64,000 nt of DNA from Flavobacterium glaciei (GTDB lineage Bacteria; Bacteroidota; Bacteroidia; Flavobacteriales; Flavobacteriaceae). The stretch lies in NCBI RefSeq assembly GCF_003350545.1, contig NZ_QQBA01000005.1:144123-208122 (forward strand). Reading direction: 5' to 3'. This document shows, piece by piece, positions 1 to 8,636 of this stretch. Within the stretch, counting starts at the first letter, position 1; every line of letters begins with the position of its first letter. The position numbers and the translations under genes were made by a program. The notes beneath the pieces were generated by a model. The model did no database searches. It saw only the letters and a list, made by a program, of their open reading frames with translations, and was not told the origin of the DNA.

Positions 1-464
1 AATACTATATTCAAATGTTTACTTTTAAAGTCAGTCTCTGTTAATTTAGCTTCAAAAATTGAATTACCAATCTTGACATCAATTTCAGTTTTTTTCCACT
101 TTTCGTTTTCGTGAACAGGGTTCCATCCGAATTCGATATCGTCATTAGAATTAATTGAAAGTAAATCGCTAAGTGGTTTCCAGTCTTTAACGTCCGGATG
201 TGCAAAAATGTTCATTAATATTGCATCTGAACTGTTTGAAGATTGCATTTCTAAAATGGTTGGAACCTTTGGGTGAATTTTACCTATACGATTTAAATAT
301 TCTTGGTTGTTAATTATATTATTATATGTCTTGTCGAAAAAACTCATTTCAATTTTGTCAAACAAAAATGCACTCGGTCTTTCTATTCCAGATAAAGATT
401 TGTTCTTACAAAAGTTTAAAGCATTTGCTATTAATCTTTTTTTAAGTTGCATTGAATTGTCCAT
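1..464 (-). CDS. Partial PD-(D/E)XK-like nuclease (PGN_0703-type)
   Basis: The frame is open from an ATG at 464 to the window edge, about 154 codons without a stop, so the C-terminus lies outside the window. Near the visible end the protein reads E-I-D-V-K-I-G-N-S-I-F-E-A-K-L-T-E, which fits the D...E-x-K core of a PD-(D/E)XK nuclease. An F-E-A-K-L-T-E-x-D-F block is, as I recall, typical of the PGN_0703 family of putative restriction endonucleases found in defence islands. The family name is recalled, not searched. Its position next to other nuclease and helicase genes fits a defence role. Confidence 0.55.
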   Translation of the reverse strand, partial: MDNSMQLKKRLIANALNFCKNKSLSGIERPSAFLFDKIEMSFFDKTYNNIINNQEYLNRIGKIHPKVPTILEMQSSNSSDAILMNIFAHPDVKDWKPLSDLLSINSNDDIEFGWNPVHENEKWKKTEIDVKIGNSIFEAKLTETDFKSKHLNIV

Positions 465-539
465 AAGGTTCCTTAATATATTATTACATTATATATCACT
501 AGTATACATTTATCAAATATATACAATAAAAAATAGATT

Positions 540-962
540 TTATTTATTGCAGTAGCGGTGGAGAATTACTCGACGCATATCGTTTATGAGGTTGATGTTT
601 TCGTGAAATTGTTTTTCTTTTTGCTCCAGGAGTTTGAGGGCTAGCACATTTTTTTTGTGTTGCTCAAAGTCGAGCATCATTTCATTTGATTTGATGGAGA
701 GGTTTTTCGAAAAGTCATGGATTCGGATGTAGGGAATGACGGAACCAATTAAAAATTGATGCCAGAACTTCACTCTCCATAGGCTTTTACAGATGGATTC
801 CATGTTTTCTAGGTCTTCAGAGCTGCCGAATTGTATCACAAAACAGTTTGGACAGGGTTCAGACAAAGGTTTTCCGGTGTTCAATCCTTTGTTAAGGATG
901 AAAAAATGTGGTTTTGAGTAGCAGTTTCCGCTTACGTGGTGTTTCAAATTAAAATTAATCAT
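540..962 (-). CDS. DUF6943-like small protein
   Basis: A 140-aa protein if it starts at the internal ATG at 962. An upstream ATG at 1070 would add a poly-Phe/Lys/Leu stretch encoded by an A-rich tract inside the repeat field, so I prefer 962. The sequence has an N-K-G-L-N-T-G-K-P-L block, a C-P-N-C-F pair of cysteines, and a W-H-Q-F-L-I-G-S-V-I-P-Y-I-R-I block. From memory this matches DUF6943, a Bacteroidota family often carried near mobile elements; its function is unknown. The C-terminal third is charged and probably helical. It is followed by the partial nuclease in the same direction but need not be co-transcribed with it. Confidence 0.6.
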   Translation of the reverse strand: MINFNLKHHVSGNCYSKPHFFILNKGLNTGKPLSEPCPNCFVIQFGSSEDLENMESICKSLWRVKFWHQFLIGSVIPYIRIHDFSKNLSIKSNEMMLDFEQHKKNVLALKLLEQKEKQFHENINLINDMRRVILHRYCNK

Positions 963-1067
963 ATCAAGGCGTTTAAAGATTTCTGAACAAGGCACACAAC
1001 CCCCATAAAATTTTTTCAAAAGAAAAAAAAGAAAAAAAAGAAAGCACTGACGGCAAGTGGAGGGTTT

Positions 1068-1216
1068 CAAAAAAGCAAGTTTTTTTTAAAAAATACTACC
1101 ACCCAGATTCGTCCTTTGGAAGTAGGGATTTGTGGTTGAATAGAGATGTTCTGATGAAAATGTATGGGTGGTGGAGATTTTTTAAAAAACCCGGAGGGCT
1201 TGAACTTGCTTTTTTG
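1068..1216. repeat. Long imperfect inverted repeat (hairpin 1)
   Basis: The left arm around 1068-1104 (AAAAAGCAAGTT, then TTTTTTAAAAAATACTACC) pairs with a right arm around 1165-1216 (GGTGGTGGAGATTTTTTAAA, then AACTTGCTTTTTT). The AATACTACC word recurs in the three repeat units that follow. No gene is visible. It belongs to the hairpin field between the DUF6943-like gene and the nuclease-helicase. Confidence 0.6.
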
Positions 1217-1234
1217 TAAACCCGGAACTTAACT

Positions 1235-2113
1235 TTGCTACCTTTTTTTTATTTTTTATTTTTTGATTCCGGAGCAGAATTTTCCAATGGAAGTCGGATT
1301 TTTTTCTTTCGGAGTTGGGGTCGTCTTGCAAGGGTTTCAAATTTTGGTGCTGGATAAAAAAACCGAAATCAATAGCAACGCTTTTTATCCAGAACCGAAA
1401 TTTGAAACTCTTGCTGCAGTTTTGATTTTTGAGGGTGCCTGAAAGTGTTCAGTGTGCAGTTATTAGAGGTCAGTTGCTACGTAGATGGGTGGCACCTTCA
1501 AAAAACAATGCAAATACTACCGCTTTTTTGAGTGTAAGGATGAATTTTTTTCGAAGACGGATTTTGTTGTTTCGGAGTTGGGGACGTCTTGCAAGGGTTT
1601 CAAATTTTGGGGCTGGATAAAAAAACTAAAATCAATAGCAACGCTTTTTATCCAGAACCGAAATTTGAAACTCTTGCTGCACTGTTTGATTTTTGAGGGT
1701 GCCCGATAGTGGTTAGAGAGCAGTAATTAGGGGGTATTTGCTACGGAGGAGGGAGGCACCTTCAAAAAACAATGAAAATACTACCGCTTTTTTTTTCGTT
1801 GTTTGGAGCAGGGTTTTTCTTTTGGAGGCAAGGGTATAGTTTTTATTTGCTGAGTACTCCATTTTCTGATTGCTTTTATGGTTTTCTGATGCCCTGATAT
1901 ATTTCATCGAGCTTAGAAAAAACATTGTTTGGAGCAGTGGGGCATCGGAAAACCTAAAAGCAATTACCACAATTTATATGAGCAAATAAAAACTATACTC
2001 TTGCAACTCTATTTATATTTTGATGTTGCCTAAACGTGTTATGAAAATGAAAATTGGGAGACTATTGCTACGGAGATGGATAGCAACTTCAAAATATAAT
2101 GCAAATACTACCG
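1235..2113. repeat. Tandem array of hairpin repeat units (period about 240-330 bp)
   Basis: The word TTGCTAC recurs at 1235, 1474, 1738 and 2065. The last three copies continue as a conserved block of about 48 bp that runs through CACCTTCAAAAAACAATG (changed in the last copy) and ends in AATACTACCG. Between the blocks are long inverted repeats. The one spanning about 1324-1417 is repeated almost exactly at about 1587-1680, with arms of about 35 bp built on GTTTCAAATTTTGG and CTGGATAAAAA. The third unit has different arms, 1829-1852 pairing with 1981-2004, plus inner pairing of ATTGCTTTTA with TAAAAGCAAT. Short open frames here are side effects of the repeats and do not look coding. Confidence 0.75.
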
Positions 2114-2303
2114 ATTTAAGCGGTTAGCTGATAAAAACAAATAACTGAACTTCCTTTGGGATTGGATTTTTAAGCTTAGGATAAACTTTCTTATGAAAAC
2201 ACGAAGTAAGACCCGCGAAGCCACGTGTTTTTTGAAGCTGGGTGGTGCGAGGAAAGCGAAAAAAATGTGTGGCTGGAGCGGGGCTTTCGAGCGTGGGGTG
2301 AGC

Positions 2304-2478
2304 GGCTTTTTTACATAATGTTATTATAGGGCATTGAAAAAACCAAAAAAAATATACACACTTTTTAATGCCCTATAATGCCACATTATGTAAAGAAGCT
2401 TTGGGAAAAGTTTTTGTTGCCGAGCACTCTCATTTATCGGAGGAATGCTTTTGTGGGCATACAAAAACTTTTATGCGG
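2304..2478. repeat. Two further hairpins of a different family
   Basis: The arm at 2304-2340 (GCTTTTTTACATAATG, then ATTATAGGGCATT) pairs with 2362-2399 over more than 30 positions, around a loop of about 21 nt. Immediately after it, AAAAGTTTTTGT at about 2406-2417 pairs with ACAAAAACTTTT at about 2461-2472. The flanking stretch 2186-2303 is unusually G-rich for this genome. The rest, to the nuclease-helicase start at 2774, is AT-rich and shows no gene. Confidence 0.65.
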
Positions 2479-2773
2479 TGGCCAGCGGTGGGGAACGGAG
2501 AACTAAAACGTTAAACCGGGCAGAGTAGCGTTCTTTTAGTTTTTTAGTTCTTTAGTTTATTGATTTCAGCACAGCATTGATTTATTAGGTAAGATGATTC
2601 ATTTTTAGTTATAAAATTTAATTTTTCATTGATTAAAAATATTTGATTATGTTATTAAATACTTCTTACTGCATTATTTTGCTTTAATTTCTTACATTTG
2701 ATATGATTGAGGTTTTAATCTTTAATAAAACATATCGTTCAAAAAAAAATCATCTTAATTTTTTTATTTCAAA

Positions 2774-5700
2774 ATGAGAAAGTCTACTAATCAAATCCTT
2801 TTTTCAGCATCCGATTTATCTAATCATATTCATTGTAAACACTTAACTAATCTTAATTATGATGTAGTTCAAGGGTTAAAAGAAAGACCAATTAGTAATA
2901 ACAGGGTTTTGGATGTTTTAAGAGAACGAGGTATTGAATTTGAAAGCTCTTATTTAAGTGATTTAGAAGCTAAAGGAAATATTATTACAAGAATTTCACA
3001 GGAAGAACCTGAGCCTAGACAAAAGACAATTGATGCAATGAAAAAAGGCGTTGACTATATTTATCAAGCAAGATTAAGTAATGATCAATGGCAAGGTTGG
3101 GCTGATTTTCTTGTAAAAGTTAATCAACCTAGTGATTTAGGAGATTGGTCCTATGAAGTAATTGACACCAAACTATCAACCGAAACAAGAGCAGGTACAA
3201 TTTTGCAAATTGCTCTTTATTCTGAAATAATAGCCACTATTCAAGGTGTTTTACCTGAAAACATGCGTGTAAGGACACCTGAAAGTGAAATTGTATACCG
3301 CGTAAATGATTATATATCCTATCTAAGGTTAATCAAAAAAAGATTAGAAACAGCTATTTCATCACCATCAGAAACTTATCCAGAACCTTGTTCACATTGC
3401 GATATTTGTAATTGGTGGGAACATTGTAATTCTATCAGAAGGAAAGATGACCATTTGAGTTTTATTGCCGGTATGGGTACTTCACAAATAAAAGAAGTAA
3501 AACAACATGGTATTGAAACATTAGATGCTATGTCTAAACTGCAATTACCAATCCCTTTTAAACCAAACAGAGGTTCTAAAGAAACATTTACCAAATTAAG
3601 GGAACAAGCAAGAGTTCAAAATGAAACCAGAACCGCACAAAAGCCCATACATGAACTTTTAGAACTCAAAGAGAATACCGGGTTTTATAATTTACCTGAA
3701 CCATGCTCAGGAGATATTTATTTAGATTTTGAAGGTGATCCCTTAGTGGAGCCATCAGGTTTAGAGTATTTATTTGGTTGGGTTTTTCAAGGAAAATATC
3801 ATTGTATATGGGTTAACAACCTTAATGAAGAAAAAGCTGCTTTAGAACAGTTTATCGATTTTATTTTTGAAAAAAGAACTCAGTTTCCAGACTTGCATGT
3901 TTATCATTTTGCACCCTATGAAACAATAGCTTTAAAGCGAATGGTAGGAAAATATGCTACAAGGGAAAATGAAATTGATATTTTATTACGAACCAATGGT
4001 TTTGTGGATTTACATAGAATCTTAAAACAATCTATAAGAGCAGGCGTTGAGAGATATTCCTTAAAAGATTTAGAAAAATATCATGGATTCGTAAGAGAAA
4101 TGGATTTACGAACCTTGTCTAAATATAAACTTGATTTTGAATTTTTGTTGGAAAGTAAAAAATTTGAATTGATTACCGATGAAATGAAACAAGCTATTCA
4201 GCTTTATAATCAGGATGATTGTTTTTCCACCTTGCGTTTACACCAGTGGTTAGAACAAGAAAGAGCTTCTATGCTATCAAAAGGAAATTCAATACCTAGA
4301 CCTATACCAAATGAAGTAGAAACGCCAGAAAAAATTACGGCTCATTTGGAACGCATTACTCCCATTTATGACGCATTAATGCATGAAATTCCACATGATG
4401 TAACTGAACGCACTAAAGAACAACAAGCCAAATTTATCTTGGCTAATATGTTGGATTGGTATAGACGAGAACAAAAATCGTTTTTTTGGGAGTATTATAG
4501 ATTACTTGAATTAGAACCTGATGAATTAATGGATGAGAAAACAGTTTTAACTTATTTACAATTTACAGGTGAAAGACTTTCTGATAAGAGGAGTTTTGTT
4601 GATACATATACTTATCCTAATCAAGAATGCGAATTAAAACCTGGTAATGATGTAAGATTTGATGCTGAAAAGAAAACAATGGAAATTGTAGAAATCGATG
4701 AATTACAAGGTTTAATAAAAATAAAAAAAGGCCCTAGTATTAAAGAAATACATCCTACTACAATTATTAAATATGAATATATTCCAACAACAGAAAAGGA
4801 AGAAAATTTAATTCGTTTAGCAGAATGGATTGTTGCTAATGGATTTAAAAATGAACTACCTAACTACAGCGTTACCCGAGATTTATTATTAAATGAGATA
4901 CCTAAACTTTTACAACCTTTAATTGATACAACTAATTTATTGGAAAAAAGTATTGATTGGGCTACTAAATTAGATTCCAGTTATTTGCCTATTCAAGGGC
5001 CTCCCGGAGCCGGAAAAAGCTATACCGGAAGTCACATGATTTTTGATTTGATTAAAAAAGGAAAACGAATTGGAATCACAGCATTAAGTCATAAAGTAAT
5101 TATCAATTTACTTCAAAAGGTAAAAGAAATAGCTGATGAGACCTCTTTTGATTTAAAGATTATTTATAAGGGTTCGTCAAATGATGATGGCGATTATCCT
5201 TGGACTATGGCAAAAAATGTTGATTCCATTACAGCTAATCTTCAAAATTTTCATTTAGTTGCCGGTACAAGTTTTATGTGGTGTAGTGATAAGCTAAAAG
5301 ATTCTTTGGATTATTTATTTATCGATGAAGCAGGTCAATTCGCATTAATTGATACTTTGGTGGTTTCTCATGCCAGTAAAAATTTAATTTTACTAGGTGA
5401 TCATCAACAATTGAAACAACCTATTAAAGGTGTTCATCCTGAAGGAACTGAAGTTTCAGCATTGGAACATTTGTTAGAAGGAAGGAAAACAATTCCGGTT
5501 GAAAAGGGAATATTTTTAGCAAATACTTGGAGAATGCATCCCAATATTTGTTTTTTTGATTCTGAAATGTTTTATGAATCAAGATTACATTCCGTTTCAG
5601 GATTAGAAAATCAAAGAATTGATGGGAATACACAATTTATTGGTTCAGGTTTATATTTTAAATCTGTTGATCATGAAGGAAATACTAATTTATCAATAGA

Positions 5701-5776
5701 AGAAATTAATGAAATTGAAAAAATTGTAAAAGAATTAACTAAAGGAGATGTGTATTGGTATGATGAAAAAAAATAA
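2774..5776 (+). CDS. TM0106-like RecB nuclease / SF1 helicase, N-terminal part (frameshifted)
   Basis: The first 1000 aa of what should be one protein of about 1117 aa. Residues 1-220 look like a RecB-family nuclease of the TM0106 type: D131-x-K133, a following Q-x-A-L-Y block, and an iron-sulfur-like cysteine set at C206, C209, C212 and C218. A Y-L-D-F-E-G-D block near residue 316 fits an RNase H-like exonuclease domain. The helicase half has Walker A GPPGAGKS at 742-749 and Walker B D851-E852. The frame stops at a TAA right after the A8 run at 5766-5773, before helicase motifs V and VI, which lie in the next frame. The family is usually a DNA-end-processing or repair nuclease and is common in defence regions. 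Its own promoter is not obvious. Confidence 0.8.
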   Translation: MRKSTNQILFSASDLSNHIHCKHLTNLNYDVVQGLKERPISNNRVLDVLRERGIEFESSYLSDLEAKGNIITRISQEEPEPRQKTIDAMKKGVDYIYQARLSNDQWQGWADFLVKVNQPSDLGDWSYEVIDTKLSTETRAGTILQIALYSEIIATIQGVLPENMRVRTPESEIVYRVNDYISYLRLIKKRLETAISSPSETYPEPCSHCDICNWWEHCNSIRRKDDHLSFIAGMGTSQIKEVKQHGIETLDAMSKLQLPIPFKPNRGSKETFTKLREQARVQNETRTAQKPIHELLELKENTGFYNLPEPCSGDIYLDFEGDPLVEPSGLEYLFGWVFQGKYHCIWVNNLNEEKAALEQFIDFIFEKRTQFPDLHVYHFAPYETIALKRMVGKYATRENEIDILLRTNGFVDLHRILKQSIRAGVERYSLKDLEKYHGFVREMDLRTLSKYKLDFEFLLESKKFELITDEMKQAIQLYNQDDCFSTLRLHQWLEQERASMLSKGNSIPRPIPNEVETPEKITAHLERITPIYDALMHEIPHDVTERTKEQQAKFILANMLDWYRREQKSFFWEYYRLLELEPDELMDEKTVLTYLQFTGERLSDKRSFVDTYTYPNQECELKPGNDVRFDAEKKTMEIVEIDELQGLIKIKKGPSIKEIHPTTIIKYEYIPTTEKEENLIRLAEWIVANGFKNELPNYSVTRDLLLNEIPKLLQPLIDTTNLLEKSIDWATKLDSSYLPIQGPPGAGKSYTGSHMIFDLIKKGKRIGITALSHKVIINLLQKVKEIADETSFDLKIIYKGSSNDDGDYPWTMAKNVDSITANLQNFHLVAGTSFMWCSDKLKDSLDYLFIDEAGQFALIDTLVVSHASKNLILLGDHQQLKQPIKGVHPEGTEVSALEHLLEGRKTIPVEKGIFLANTWRMHPNICFFDSEMFYESRLHSVSGLENQRIDGNTQFIGSGLYFKSVDHEGNTNLSIEEINEIEKIVKELTKGDVYWYDEKK

Positions 5777-6128
5777 TAAACATGTTTTAAAACCTGAAAA
5801 TATTAAAATAATTACGCCCTATAATAGCAATGTATTTGAAATGCAAAAACGTATTCCAAATATTGCAATTGGTACTGTAGATAAATTTCAAGGTCAAGAA
5901 GCACCTGTCGTAATTTATAGTTTAGCCAGTTCATCACCTGAAGATGCTCCGCGAGGTATGGAATTTTTATATAGTCCTAATCGATTAAATGTTGCCGTTT
6001 CAAGAGCAAGAGCGATGTTTATTATGGTAGGAAATCCAAGAATTTTTGAACCTGATTGTAAATCACCGGAACAGATTAAATTGGCTAACTCTTTTTGTAG
6101 ATTTATTGAACTTGCTGAAACAAAATAA
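5748..6128 (+). CDS. C-terminal helicase part of the frameshifted nuclease-helicase
   Basis: This frame carries the missing end of the upstream gene: I-T-P-Y-N-S-N, G-T-V-D-K-F-Q-G-Q-E (motif V region) and L-N-V-A-V-S-R-A-R (motif VI) of an SF1 UPF1/DNA2-like helicase. Removing one A from the A8 run at 5766-5773 joins it in frame to the 1000-aa part. An ATG exists at 5748, but independent translation of a lone RecA2 tail would make little sense. It is either a broken gene, a sequencing error, or a product rescued by slippage on the A-run. Confidence 0.8.
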   Translation: MCIGMMKKNNKHVLKPENIKIITPYNSNVFEMQKRIPNIAIGTVDKFQGQEAPVVIYSLASSSPEDAPRGMEFLYSPNRLNVAVSRARAMFIMVGNPRIFEPDCKSPEQIKLANSFCRFIELAETK

Positions 6129-6400
6129 GTGTAATTAGCAAAATGAAGTAAACAAAAAATTAATGTTATGAGTACTTGGACTAGATGCGATTTTTGTGCA
6201 GTTGTATGATGTAATTATTTCTAATTATTCACTATATGAATTTTTTATTTTTTAAAAAATTGAATTAAAATATCTCTAATAATCGAGTAGTTTAAATATA
6301 AATTTAATAATAAATCCGATTTATATTATTATTTATATTTTCAACGTAAGAAGAAATATTAGCCGACAATTTTCTCAAATATTTTTATGTTTTATAATTT

Positions 6401-8005
6401 TTAATCAAAATTTCTATTTAACTGTTTTTCTTTTTTTGTTAAAGAAACATCTCCGTCTTCTTTAAGATCCTCATTATTTGGAGCACTTGCTTGTTTTGCT
6501 CTGCTATTTGCCCATTTACGCAAAAACTCAATTTGTTCTTTCATCGTCATTGATAAAGGAACGGTATCTTTAATTGCATTTAAAAGATGAATAATTTGAA
6601 GTTTTGGATCATCTGGATTATCTGTATAAGCAGTAAACATAGCTTCTTTTACACATTCTTCAATTTCAGCACCATTAAATCCAATTGATTCTTTTGCTAG
6701 TACATCCAAACCAAAATTTTCTGCTTTTTGGTTATTTTTAGCTAAATGAATTGAAAAAATACTTTTTCTGTCTTCAGCTGAGGGTAAATCAACAAAAAAT
6801 ATTTCATCAAATCTTCCTTTTCTCAACAATTCAGGTGGCAATTGAGATATATCATTGGCGGTTGCTACAATAAAAACAGGTTGAGTTTTCTCTTGCATCC
6901 ATGTTAGTATTGTCGAAAATATTCTGGCTGTAGTACCACCATCCGTAGAACCGCTGCTTTGCACCCCAGAAAGCCCCTTTTCAATTTCATCTATCCATAA
7001 AACACATGGCGCAACTGCTTCTGCAGTTGCAATAGCTCTCCTTATATTATTTTCACTACTCCCTACTTCTCCTTGAAATACTCTCCCCATATCAAGTCTT
7101 AGTAGAGGCATATTCCATAAAGAAGCAATGCATTTAGCTGTTAAACTTTTACCACAACCAGGAACACCGAGAAGCAATAATCCTTTTGGCTCTGATAAAC
7201 CCCATGTTTGAGCTTTAAAATCGAAAGCTTGTTTTCTTTTCTCAAGCCAATCTTTTAAGTTACTCATACCACCGACATTTTTTAAACTATCATTGACTTG
7301 ATAATAATCTAACAAACCACTTTTTTTGATAATTTGTTCTTTTTCAAAAGCAACTGTTCTAGGAGAATTAATACCCATATTATCCTTTACTGCAGCCAGA
7401 CAATATGCTAAATCAGCTTCCATTACTGTCATGCCTAATGCAGAATCTATCAATTTTTTTCTTAAGTTATTATCGATTTCTGTTTTTACATTTTTTGCAA
7501 CAGCATTTAGAACTTTTTCTAAATCTACTCTACCGGGAAGTGGTAATTCAATGACTGTAATATATTTTTCAAGTTCAACGGGTAAAACTAATATTGAAGA
7601 GACAATAATAATATGCTTTCTATAAAATCTTAATTTTTCAGCTAGTTGTCTTAATTGAATTTTAATATTTCTTTCATTAATAAAATCATGGAAATCTTCT
7701 AAAATATAAATTTCAGAACCTTCTTTTTCTGTTTGAGAAGCAATATGTTTTAATAATTGTTCAGGTTCCTCAATATTATCTATTGGTTTTATTCCACCAT
7801 CAGCTAAATCTCTTTCAGACAAACCATCTACACAATTCCATTCATAAAAATGATACTCTTTATTTAATTTCTTTGCAACACCTATTAACTTTTGTTTAGT
7901 TCTATCGTATTCGAAGGTTGTTAGATACAAAATAGGATAATATGCTTTTAGCATATCTTGTATTTGACTATATGAATCGGTATTTGATTTAGTAATTTGT
8001 CCCAT
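6401..8005 (-). CDS. Ycf46-like AAA+ ATPase
   Basis: A 534-aa cytoplasmic ATPase. An N-terminal half of about 250 aa has the weakly conserved P-loop-like fold seen in Ycf46 proteins. The AAA+ module follows: Walker A GVPGCGKS at 280-287, Walker B D339-E340 in W-I-D-E-I-E-K-G, and the sensor and arginine-finger region around P-P-E-L-L-R-K-G-R-F-D-E. The C-terminal tail is short and charged. Ycf46 is known from cyanobacteria and plastids and occurs in bacteria beside DUF1257 (Ycf35), as here. Its start overlaps the stop of the DUF1257-like gene at 8005, so the two are translationally coupled. It is the last gene of the four-gene operon. The substrate is unknown; remodelling of a partner complex is the likely role. 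Confidence 0.8.
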   Translation of the reverse strand: MGQITKSNTDSYSQIQDMLKAYYPILYLTTFEYDRTKQKLIGVAKKLNKEYHFYEWNCVDGLSERDLADGGIKPIDNIEEPEQLLKHIASQTEKEGSEIYILEDFHDFINERNIKIQLRQLAEKLRFYRKHIIIVSSILVLPVELEKYITVIELPLPGRVDLEKVLNAVAKNVKTEIDNNLRKKLIDSALGMTVMEADLAYCLAAVKDNMGINSPRTVAFEKEQIIKKSGLLDYYQVNDSLKNVGGMSNLKDWLEKRKQAFDFKAQTWGLSEPKGLLLLGVPGCGKSLTAKCIASLWNMPLLRLDMGRVFQGEVGSSENNIRRAIATAEAVAPCVLWIDEIEKGLSGVQSSGSTDGGTTARIFSTILTWMQEKTQPVFIVATANDISQLPPELLRKGRFDEIFFVDLPSAEDRKSIFSIHLAKNNQKAENFGLDVLAKESIGFNGAEIEECVKEAMFTAYTDNPDDPKLQIIHLLNAIKDTVPLSMTMKEQIEFLRKWANSRAKQASAPNNEDLKEDGDVSLTKKEKQLNRNFD

Positions 8006-8634
8006 TATTTCTTATTTATTGAAATTGTTCTTTTATTTTCGCAAAAGGTCTTGTGTTTGTATTTTAGAGGGATTTCTTTCCCCTGAATTGTTCTATTATT
8101 ACCTATGTTTTTCTCCAACTCAAGCATTGCTTTATCTGCTAGTTCATGAATGTCTTTTGGAATATAATCACTATCTGTTTTTATTGAACCATCTTTGAAA
8201 ATGGTAAATTTAATTTGAGAGTTGGGTTCCGTCTCCTCTTTTAATTTACTTCTACCAACCATATAAAAGCTAATTTTTTCATCAAAACTTGGTTTAAATT
8301 TATCATTACTTTTATAAGTCCACCCTTGTTTTTTAAATTCTTTAATAATTGATTCTTCTGAGTATTTTACGTTTAACTCATAGAACGTGTTTTGCAATTC
8401 AGAAACTTTACTGTTTGCATTTTGCACATAATAAGTATTATAAGTAACCTTATTTCCAATTATCTTCATTGCATATTCACCTCTTAAATCTTCATTAGAA
8501 TTAAGTTGATATATAGTTAATTCATTGTTACTTGTAGTAAACTTCCATCCTAGCTTATTACAAGCATTTATCAATACTTCCTGATTCATAATATCAGGAT
8601 TTTTTACAAATGTAGATGACTCAAAACATGACAT
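8005..8634 (-). CDS. DUF1257 (Ycf35)-like protein with DUF2997-like tail
   Basis: A 209-aa protein. Residues 1-130 fit DUF1257/Ycf35: it opens M-S-C-F-E-S-S with a following A-C-N-K-L-G-W block, and is rich in short beta strands. Residues about 141-178 (I-K-F-T-I-F-K-D-G-S-I onward) resemble the small DUF2997 protein, which in other bacteria is usually a separate gene beside DUF1257 and Ycf46. The function of these families is not established. It starts 2 bp after the PLD-protein stop and overlaps the AAA+ gene start, which places it firmly in the operon. The DUF1257 call is by pattern from memory; the DUF2997 call is weaker. Confidence 0.65.
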   Translation of the reverse strand: MSCFESSTFVKNPDIMNQEVLINACNKLGWKFTTSNNELTIYQLNSNEDLRGEYAMKIIGNKVTYNTYYVQNANSKVSELQNTFYELNVKYSEESIIKEFKKQGWTYKSNDKFKPSFDEKISFYMVGRSKLKEETEPNSQIKFTIFKDGSIKTDSDYIPKDIHELADKAMLELEKNIGNNRTIQGKEIPLKYKHKTFCENKRTISINKK

Positions 8635-8636
8635 AA

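Noticed and set aside
1429..1970. Small proteins in the hairpin field
   Set aside because: The open frames follow the repeats, have no conserved protein pattern, and occur on both strands.
1235..2113. CRISPR array
   Set aside because: Repeat blocks are about 48 bp with spacings of 240-330 bp that hold hairpins; there are no short spacers and no cas genes.
1068..2480. Retron or diversity-generating element
   Set aside because: No reverse transcriptase is encoded in the window.
1235..2510. Integron cassette array with attC sites
   Set aside because: Hairpins between conserved blocks suggest it, and GTTAAAC occurs near 2510, but there is no integrase of the IntI type, no paired R boxes, and no cassette ORFs.
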